NCBI GenBank assembly: GCA_007132595.1
Contig: SLOH01000164.1
Span: forward strand, 1 to 6,555
Length of the DNA: 6,555 nt
Reading direction: 5' to 3'
DNA from: Waddliaceae bacterium
Lineage (GTDB): Bacteria > Chlamydiota > Chlamydiia > Chlamydiales > SLOH01
Under the pieces are notes generated by a model. The model did not search any database and was not told where the DNA came from. It saw only the letters and a program-made list of their open reading frames with translations. The translations under genes were made by a program, and so were the position numbers. This document shows positions 1 through 5,228 of the stretch, one piece after another (the first letter of the stretch is position 1; every line of letters begins with the position of its first letter).

Positions 1-16
1 ACAAAAAAAAGATCGG

Positions 17-2134
17 ATGTCAATTGTGGAGGCTGTTGAGACTTTAGGTGCAATTGCTGATCTAGATCCCCGACAATTATCTGATGAGGCTGAACTGGCC
101 ACCCCGCTTGAGTCTCAAAAGAATATTATAGAGTGGATGAAGGGAGAATCTCCTGAGAAGCGCATGAAACGAGTACGAGAGACTTTCAAGACGATTTTAA
201 ACTATCTTCAGCAATTTTATGAGAATGACTATAGCCGTCTGCAGGATCGAAAGGTGATGGACGAAATTAAGTCGATTATGGTGCTTGTTGGTGAATCAGC
301 AAAAAAGCTGGATCAGTTGAGTGATAAGAGAACAATTACAAAGTGTAAAGAGTTTAAAGAGCTGCAAAAGTTCTATAAGAAACGCGTGGCGACTCAAATC
401 AGTGAAGGTAAGCTTGGAAAATGGATTTTGGCGCTGACTAAGCGTTTGAGGAAAATTGGCAAAAAAAGCGTTCTTGGTGGCCGGACGATTCAAGATACGA
501 CCCAGGTATATGTCGACTTAGAAGGGGTGAAATCAGACCATGATTATGAACTTTTCTATATTCGAAAGGAAAATGGAGAGCATTATTATAGTTCTCGCGT
601 TCTTAGAAATATGAAGCTTGTGAGTGATTTTGAGGGGTACTTTGGGTATCGTAGGTCTGATGATCCTCTAATTAAGGTCAATCATTGGAAAGATTTTTTC
701 GCTCTCCAAGTGGCAAAAGAGATAGTAGAAACCTCACAGGTACAAACAGATGCGTTTTGCAAGTCAGAGATGGAACTAAAAGATGGAAGTTTAAGGGCGT
801 CTATCAATAGCTGTTTGATTGCTCTTCGTATGAGCGCAACCGAGGGGAATCTGATCAGCCGGACGACTGGTAAAAATTGTGCGGAGTATTTTAGCGACTT
901 TTTATTCTTTTTGCGTGAATCCCTTCAAACAACTGCATACAAGAAGTTAATTACCTACCCATCCTCTCAAACTCGCTTGTCATCAAGAGCTGCTGTTGAG
1001 CTGCTTCATGTCATTTGCGGGGCATTATATACGAGTAAGGATGGTTACACCAAGCTTTTATCTGTCATTCAAGAGACTGTTGAAAGAGCGCATGAGGGGC
1101 TTTCTTTAGTTGAAGATCCTGATCAACTCGGATGGGAACAAATAGCCGGGGATTATGAGGTAATGAAACGGTTGATGAGGAGCCATCCAAGTGGATCGCT
1201 CAACAAAGTTTTAGAGAGCTTGGAAAACGGAAGCGATCTCTCTTTTGATCCTTTGCACCAAGAAAATCTTCCGGCTGTTTTCTTTTCTTTACCCGTTGGT
1301 GATCAATTGGCTTTGATTAGTAGATCTCCCTCGCCAACACGGCAAGATTACATACAAAAGGCCTCGATTATCGATGAGTATCGCGCGTTTTTGAGGCAGC
1401 AGCAGAAGAGTCAATGTCTGGTGTTTAACTTTCAGGATAAAACACACTGGAAGGAGCATGCTCGCTGCGAGGCTCTTGAGAAATTATCCGAGCAGAAGGA
1501 GTTTTGCGATTGGTTCACGGTGATAAATTTAGCGAAGGACAGCGAGTTTTACCATCAACAGGGGGTATACGCGGACGAAAATTACATTGAAGTCTTTATA
1601 GAGCTTTTCAAAGAGCAGTTGATCGGAAATGAAACACACTATTATATCCCTGATTCGATAAGAAAGGAGTTATTTCCGGTATTTGTTGAAGATACACTTA
1701 AGAAAATTCATCGGGTTTTCTTTTCAGAAAAAAATGTTCTGACCGTGAGACAGCGCCAAGCGTTTATAGAGATCTTCTACATCCTGTTTCAGGTGAAGCT
1801 GATTGAGCTTTTAAAGCCGGGGCAGGTCACAATGATGTGTAAAGATGGGATTGACAAGACATGTCCGTCTATTGCTCAACTCTATGCATTCAAGGAGATG
1901 TTTTTAGACGGCCCGCTTGCAAAAGGTGACTTTGATAAGATTGCTCTGATGATTTACGGGCCTGCGCTGATGGTACGAGAAAGGGTGATCCATTCCAGTC
2001 GTTTTAATCGAATGCTCGGTGTAATCAAGCAAATTGAGTTAGTTGAGGATGACCTTGGTCATGCAGAGTTTAAAGCTTGTTTGTTAAAAGAGTTTCCTTT
2101 TCTTCAAGTGATTTCAGAAGGGCAGAGTCGCTAA
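17..2134 (+). CDS. Large soluble protein with a SopB/IpgD-like C-x5-K phosphatase-type loop; candidate effector, function unknown
   Basis: I do not recognise this 705-residue protein as a named family. It has no signal peptide or clear membrane segment and looks largely helical; residues 57-100 form an amphipathic helical region. Two motifs stand out in the C-terminal third. Residues 608-615 read CKDGIDKT, which matches the C-K-x-G-x-D-R-T catalytic loop of SopB/IpgD-type phosphoinositide phosphatases except that the essential Arg is Lys614. About 130 residues earlier, 471-484 read NFQDKTHWKEHARC, a polar, conserved-looking segment at roughly the place where SopB-like enzymes carry their NF-containing first motif. 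Inference: a phosphatase-fold protein, either a Lys variant or catalytically dead, possibly delivered to the host. The start is uncertain. The ATG at 17 has no Shine-Dalgarno, and the frame is open upstream to base 2 (Q-K-K-D-R), so the true start may lie outside the window. The 3' end overlaps the convergent peptidase gene. The reading frame is secure; the function is tentative. Confidence 0.6.
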   Translation: MSIVEAVETLGAIADLDPRQLSDEAELATPLESQKNIIEWMKGESPEKRMKRVRETFKTILNYLQQFYENDYSRLQDRKVMDEIKSIMVLVGESAKKLDQLSDKRTITKCKEFKELQKFYKKRVATQISEGKLGKWILALTKRLRKIGKKSVLGGRTIQDTTQVYVDLEGVKSDHDYELFYIRKENGEHYYSSRVLRNMKLVSDFEGYFGYRRSDDPLIKVNHWKDFFALQVAKEIVETSQVQTDAFCKSEMELKDGSLRASINSCLIALRMSATEGNLISRTTGKNCAEYFSDFLFFLRESLQTTAYKKLITYPSSQTRLSSRAAVELLHVICGALYTSKDGYTKLLSVIQETVERAHEGLSLVEDPDQLGWEQIAGDYEVMKRLMRSHPSGSLNKVLESLENGSDLSFDPLHQENLPAVFFSLPVGDQLALISRSPSPTRQDYIQKASIIDEYRAFLRQQQKSQCLVFNFQDKTHWKEHARCEALEKLSEQKEFCDWFTVINLAKDSEFYHQQGVYADENYIEVFIELFKEQLIGNETHYYIPDSIRKELFPVFVEDTLKKIHRVFFSEKNVLTVRQRQAFIEIFYILFQVKLIELLKPGQVTMMCKDGIDKTCPSIAQLYAFKEMFLDGPLAKGDFDKIALMIYGPALMVRERVIHSSRFNRMLGVIKQIELVEDDLGHAEFKACLLKEFPFLQVISEGQSR

Positions 2135-3575
2135 AGGGCTGATTTGTGACTTTCTTTACGAGTTCTTTGCTCAAGTATTGTCTGCCGTATTGATAGATAT
2201 TTTCACTTAACCATTGCCGGATAAAGTTAAATTCTCCGGCTTCTATACGCGTTTGCCAGTCTGGATTTGTCTGTGTGAATGCCTCAAAAAACTGAGCAGC
2301 ATAGGCTGTTCCAAGTAAATAGGTAGGAAAATAGCCAAAAGAACCGATCGACCAATGCACGTCTTGTAGCACGCCATCAGATGCCTTTTTAGGGGTGATT
2401 CCAAGGAGTTCACCGGAAAGGCTATTCCATGCGCTCTCGATCTCACTTGCTTTAATGGATCCCTCAACCAGCTGTTTTTCGAGCTGGAACCGCAGCATCA
2501 CATGCAAAGGGTAGGTGACATCGTCGGCTTCGACTCGGATAAAGGAGGGTGAGATTTTGTGTATGGCAAAGTAAAAATTTTCTAAAGAGACGGCCCCTAA
2601 CTGAGATGGAAATGTTTTTTTTAGCTTAGGGAAATAGTGCTTCCAAAACGGTAGGCTTTTACCAATAAATACCTCAAGAAATCGCGACTGGCTCTCATGA
2701 ATCCCAAGAGAGACCGACTCTCCTAGGGGCGAGCCGTAGTGCTCCTTCGGAAGCCCCATTTCATAAAAGGCGTGTCCACACTCGTGTAAAATGGAGAAAA
2801 TATTGGCCATCGGGTCTTTGATATCGATGCGCGTGGTGATGCGGCAGTCGGTCGGGTGTGAAGATGAGGAAAATGGGTGGGTAGAGAAATCCAGTCGTCC
2901 AAAATTGCGATCAAAGCCAATAGTGTCTAGGAGGTTTTCACCGAACGCGGCTTGTTTATTTTTGGAGTAACTTTTATTTAAAAAACTGTCGTCCAATGGC
3001 TTAGAGTTTTTTAAAAGCTGTTTTGACTTTTGGATGATAGGAGTGAAAATCAGGTCGCACTCTTTTGTGGTCATTTCGGGCTCAAATTCATCAAGGAGCG
3101 CATCATATGGATGCTCTTTATACCCAATACGATCGGCTTTTTCACGGCACATTTCTATGATTTTTTCTAGGTAAGGGTAGAAAAGCGAGAATGTATTTGT
3201 TTTTCGCGCCTCTTGCCAGACATGGACTGCCTCAGAAGTGAGTGCGGCAAATTTAGCGACAAATGATGTCGGAAGCGCGCGTGCAATGAGAAAGTCGCGT
3301 CGCAGGCGCTGTAATGAGGTTTTTTTGGCTTGCGTGAGCGTGCTGTCTGCGATCTCTCCTGTCTCAATATCAATCAGCGAGGAAAGAGCGTGTGTGAATT
3401 GAGACCCTGTTTTTTTTTGATGGATCAAAGTGGCAAGCTGCTTCAACTGCTCCGCGCGCATTTGACTTGCGCCCTTGGGCATGTAAGTCTCTTCATCCCA
3501 CCCTAGGTGTTCAGAGATTCCTTCAAGAATTCGGCGCTCTTTGCAAAGGGTGTATAGTTCATCATATAAAGACAT
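2070..3575 (-). CDS. M32-family (carboxypeptidase Taq) zinc metallocarboxypeptidase
   Basis: A complete 501-residue member of peptidase family M32, close to the usual length of about 500. These cytosolic enzymes remove C-terminal amino acids from peptides, usually as dimers, using one metal ion. Family landmarks appear in order: the N-terminal LGWDEETYMP segment (24-33), THPF (232-235), the metal site HECGH (264-268; His264 and His268 ligands, Glu265 catalytic), HESQSR (293-298; Glu294 the third ligand), IRVEADDVTYPLH (346-358), and DGVLQDVHWSIGSFGYFPTY (400-419). All catalytic positions are present, so it should be active. The start ATG at 3575 is preceded by no clear Shine-Dalgarno, but the protein begins where the family begins. 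It is divergent from the chaperone gene across 118 bp and overlaps the preceding convergent gene by 65 bp, which encodes the last ~20 residues here. Likely role: intracellular peptide turnover. Confidence 0.96.
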   Translation of the reverse strand: MSLYDELYTLCKERRILEGISEHLGWDEETYMPKGASQMRAEQLKQLATLIHQKKTGSQFTHALSSLIDIETGEIADSTLTQAKKTSLQRLRRDFLIARALPTSFVAKFAALTSEAVHVWQEARKTNTFSLFYPYLEKIIEMCREKADRIGYKEHPYDALLDEFEPEMTTKECDLIFTPIIQKSKQLLKNSKPLDDSFLNKSYSKNKQAAFGENLLDTIGFDRNFGRLDFSTHPFSSSSHPTDCRITTRIDIKDPMANIFSILHECGHAFYEMGLPKEHYGSPLGESVSLGIHESQSRFLEVFIGKSLPFWKHYFPKLKKTFPSQLGAVSLENFYFAIHKISPSFIRVEADDVTYPLHVMLRFQLEKQLVEGSIKASEIESAWNSLSGELLGITPKKASDGVLQDVHWSIGSFGYFPTYLLGTAYAAQFFEAFTQTNPDWQTRIEAGEFNFIRQWLSENIYQYGRQYLSKELVKKVTNQPFSDSALLKSLEEKETLLTNKL

Positions 3576-3623
3576 ATCGAGTGGATTTTGTCTTAAAACT
3601 GTAAAAAAAGCAAGTTTGAGGTT

Positions 3624-3651
3624 TTAATAGTTAGTTGTTTTTAAAAAACAA
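3624..3651 (-). promoter_or_regulatory. Candidate promoter of the M32 peptidase gene
   Basis: Read on the minus strand, a -35-like TTGTTT (3651-3646) is followed after 16 nt by a -10-like TATTAA (3629-3624, 4 of 6 consensus matches). This would give a leader of about 40 nt to the ATG at 3575. The match is modest and the region is AT-rich, so it is only a candidate. Its -35 lies in the same near-palindrome used by the divergent promoter. Confidence 0.35.
3635..3651. repeat. 17-nt near-palindrome between divergent genes
   Basis: TTGTTTTT-A-AAAAACAA: two perfectly complementary 8-nt arms around a single central A. It sits in the 118-bp intergenic region, and each arm begins with the TTGTTT that could act as a -35 element in either direction. 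It may be an operator-like site coordinating both promoters, or simply a chance symmetry in a T/A-run sequence. It is too AT-rich to act as a strong transcript hairpin. Confidence 0.5.
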
Positions 3652-3665
3652 ATATATGTTATAAT
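3635..3665 (+). promoter_or_regulatory. Candidate extended -10 promoter of the chaperone operon
   Basis: The segment 3657-3665 reads TGTTATAAT, a perfect TGnTATAAT extended -10 with the consensus TATAAT at 3660-3665. A -35-like TTGTTT lies at 3635-3640, giving a 19-nt spacer, somewhat long but tolerable for an extended -10 promoter. The predicted start near 3672 leaves a leader of about 20 nt before the ATG at 3694. This is the best promoter match in the window and suggests the housekeeping sigma factor. Confidence 0.6.
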
Positions 3666-3693
3666 TAAAATTAAAGGTTTTATTGGTAGTAAC

Positions 3694-4389
3694 ATGGATA
3701 AACCGAGCGATATAATTAATATTCTTTTCTCTGATTTAATTGATGAAATGGCGAAAGAGTTGGTTGAAAGAGAAAAAGTGAAAGGTTCTGAGGTTTCATC
3801 AATTGACCAGAAAAGGGAAGTGCTGATTTCTCAAATCGAAGGATCGTTTGAACAAAAGATCGGACTTCTTTGGAAGGGGATGACGATTGCGGTCGCCTCT
3901 CTTGATGATTTGAATAAAAAGGAGTTGATTGAAGGGGCGGATCGAATGGTTGAGTTACTGAAAAAAATCGAATCTATTGATATTCAAAACACGATGCATG
4001 AGCAGCTTGGAATCTCGGAAAAGACAATCAATGCGATTTATCGTATCGGCTATCAATTATACTCAGAGGGTTCGATCTTGGAAGCCAGGGCTGTTCTTTC
4101 TCTTGTGACTTTCCTTTACCCTGCTTTAAATGATTTTTGGTTTTTACTTGGTCTTTGCGAGCATAGACTAGGGAACTATGAAGAAGCGTTGCTCAGTTAC
4201 GGAATGTGTATCGGGTGTGCACCGGAGGATCCAAGAGGGTATTTTTGGACTGTCAAGGCAGCTTACCACATGAAAAATGAGGCGCTTATGGGAGAGGTGC
4301 TTGAGATGCTTCGGATGGTGATTGAACATTCAGATCAAGAGCAAAAGTGGGCAGAGCGGTATGTAGCGCTAAAGAAGGAGGTGTCGTAA
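3694..4389 (+). CDS. lcrH: LcrH/SycD-type class II type III secretion chaperone with TPR repeats
   Basis: A 231-residue protein whose C-terminal half has the LcrH/SycD pattern. The signature LGISEKTINAIYRIGYQLYS (105-124) opens the TPR array: TPR1 about 113-146, TPR2 about 147-180 (with the typical LGLCEHRLGNYEEALLSY, 152-169), and TPR3 about 181-214. Family members bind and stabilise hydrophobic translocators or other substrates in the bacterial cytosol before type III export. The ~100-residue helical N-terminal part is longer than in Yersinia SycD (about 168 residues in all); chlamydial homologues are generally longer, which fits the inferred lineage. The ATG at 3694 lacks a good Shine-Dalgarno but has a well-placed extended -10 promoter upstream. 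It is first in a two-gene operon, and its TAA overlaps the ATG of the next gene (TAATG), making the downstream protein its most likely client. The other type III genes are not in the window. Confidence 0.85.
   Translation: MDKPSDIINILFSDLIDEMAKELVEREKVKGSEVSSIDQKREVLISQIEGSFEQKIGLLWKGMTIAVASLDDLNKKELIEGADRMVELLKKIESIDIQNTMHEQLGISEKTINAIYRIGYQLYSEGSILEARAVLSLVTFLYPALNDFWFLLGLCEHRLGNYEEALLSYGMCIGCAPEDPRGYFWTVKAAYHMKNEALMGEVLEMLRMVIEHSDQEQKWAERYVALKKEVS
4375..4383 (+). promoter_or_regulatory. Strong Shine-Dalgarno setting the start of the coupled gene
   Basis: AAGGAGGTG lies inside the last codons of the chaperone gene and ends its GGAGG core 7 nt before the ATG at 4389. It is a near-perfect ribosome binding site and selects 4389 over the in-frame GTG at 4347. 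No other start in this window has anything comparable. Confidence 0.9.
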
Positions 4390-5228
4390 TGAGCAGTATA
4401 AACCGCGGAGACGGCGTGGAGCCTCCACAGTATGACCCAGTACAAGATATAAAATTATCAGTAGAGGAAGGGGAGTTTAGCCGAGAAGAAGTAGAGCTGT
4501 CAATGGAAGACATCACTCCGCCAGAATCTATTTCATTTGCAAAAAAAGCAGCCAAAGCCGGAAGTAAATTCCTTGGTACTGCTTTAGCGGTTGCAGGATT
4601 TACCATAGGGGGGCTTGGTCTTCTGATCGGAGCGACGATTACAGCCGCAGTTTTTACCGTTGATTCTATCTTTATGATTGTAGTCTTTCACCAGGGAGTC
4701 GGAAGCGGTAACCCATTTTTAGTGGGAGGACGATTGTTTTCCGGGATTGGGTATCATGCAGGGCGCGCCACTGCCCTAATGTTTGGAGCGATTGGCGCTA
4801 AAATGCAAGAGGCTGGGGGAAATCTGCAAACAGCCAAGGGAGGCAGTAAGTCAAAATGGTTGGATTCTAACCCATTTATCCAGTTAAACAGACTCGAAAA
4901 GTATGCAGACCAAATTTTAAGAATTCCGAGTATGAGTATTCTTTTTTTAGACTCAAAGAAGGTGGATACATCTGAAAAAGACCCGTATAAGGAAGAAGGC
5001 GAAAGTTCTTCAGCGCCGGACTATAGCATGGAGGTTCGCAGGAGTGGGGCGAATTTAAAATTCAAGGTGCAGGATGAGGAGGAAGACTCCGTGGAGATGA
5101 AAGTGTTTGATAAAGAGCTAGATAAAGAAGAAGACAGCCCTTTAACACCGGACTATAGCGCAGAAGACCGAAAGGGTGCGGCGGATTTAAATTCCGATGA
5201 GTGGGAAGAGAAGAAAGACTCTTCATAG
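4389..5228 (+). CDS. Chaperone-coupled protein with Inc-like hydrophobic core and acidic tail; candidate type III secretion substrate
   Basis: No family recognised. From the ATG at 4389 the protein has 279 residues in three parts: a polar acidic N-terminus (1-50), a Gly/Ala-rich hydrophobic region, and a highly charged Glu/Asp/Lys/Ser tail (about 190-279). The hydrophobic core spans about 61-100, is long enough for two close membrane passes, and is followed by a weaker Gly-rich amphipathic stretch to about 139. There is no cleavable Sec signal. This layout fits chlamydial Inc proteins (bilobed hydrophobic domain of 40 or more residues, inserted in the inclusion membrane) and also fits a small translocator. 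Translation is coupled to the SycD-like chaperone through TAATG and a strong Shine-Dalgarno, which supports chaperone-client pairing. The tail holds two diverged copies of a 19-residue unit containing PDYS, and the N-terminus has PPQY (12-15). The 3' end overlaps the convergent racemase gene by 76 bp. The coding call is firm; the role is inferred. Confidence 0.7.
   Translation: MSSINRGDGVEPPQYDPVQDIKLSVEEGEFSREEVELSMEDITPPESISFAKKAAKAGSKFLGTALAVAGFTIGGLGLLIGATITAAVFTVDSIFMIVVFHQGVGSGNPFLVGGRLFSGIGYHAGRATALMFGAIGAKMQEAGGNLQTAKGGSKSKWLDSNPFIQLNRLEKYADQILRIPSMSILFLDSKKVDTSEKDPYKEEGESSSAPDYSMEVRRSGANLKFKVQDEEEDSVEMKVFDKELDKEEDSPLTPDYSAEDRKGAADLNSDEWEEKKDSS
5001..5057 (+). repeat. Diverged intragenic repeat, copy 1 (around PDYS)
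   Basis: Encodes residues 205-223 of the chaperone-coupled protein, with PDYS at 210-213. It aligns without gaps to copy 2, with 9 of 19 residues identical, and shares the exact 12-mer CCGGACTATAGC (5016-5027) with it. The copies are 132 nt (44 codons) apart. Confidence 0.6.
5133..5189 (+). repeat. Diverged intragenic repeat, copy 2 (around PDYS)
   Basis: Encodes residues 249-267, with PDYS at 254-257 and the shared 12-mer at 5148-5159. Similarity continues weakly beyond both copies as acidic E/D/K-rich sequence ending in DS, suggesting an old duplication of a larger 44-codon unit. This copy also overlaps the 3' end of the convergent racemase gene. Confidence 0.6.

Noticed and set aside
2049..2062. 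Inverted repeat ATGACC-TT-GGTCAT as a terminator
   Set aside because: Short arms, 2-nt loop, no following T-run on either strand, and it lies inside the coding sequence before the stop; likely incidental.
2243..3373. Several 65-75-codon minus-strand reading frames inside the peptidase gene
   Set aside because: They lie in other frames of a full-length gene with all M32 motifs, and show no ribosome sites or recognisable domains.
4347..4388. GTG at 4347 as the start of the chaperone-coupled gene
   Set aside because: It would add 14 residues overlapping the chaperone gene with no ribosome site, whereas the ATG at 4389 has a strong Shine-Dalgarno 7 nt upstream and a TAATG coupling.
4286..4606. 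106-codon minus-strand frame opposite the chaperone/partner junction
   Set aside because: Antisense to two well-supported genes and their Shine-Dalgarno, low-complexity Ser/Pro/Ala product, no supporting start.
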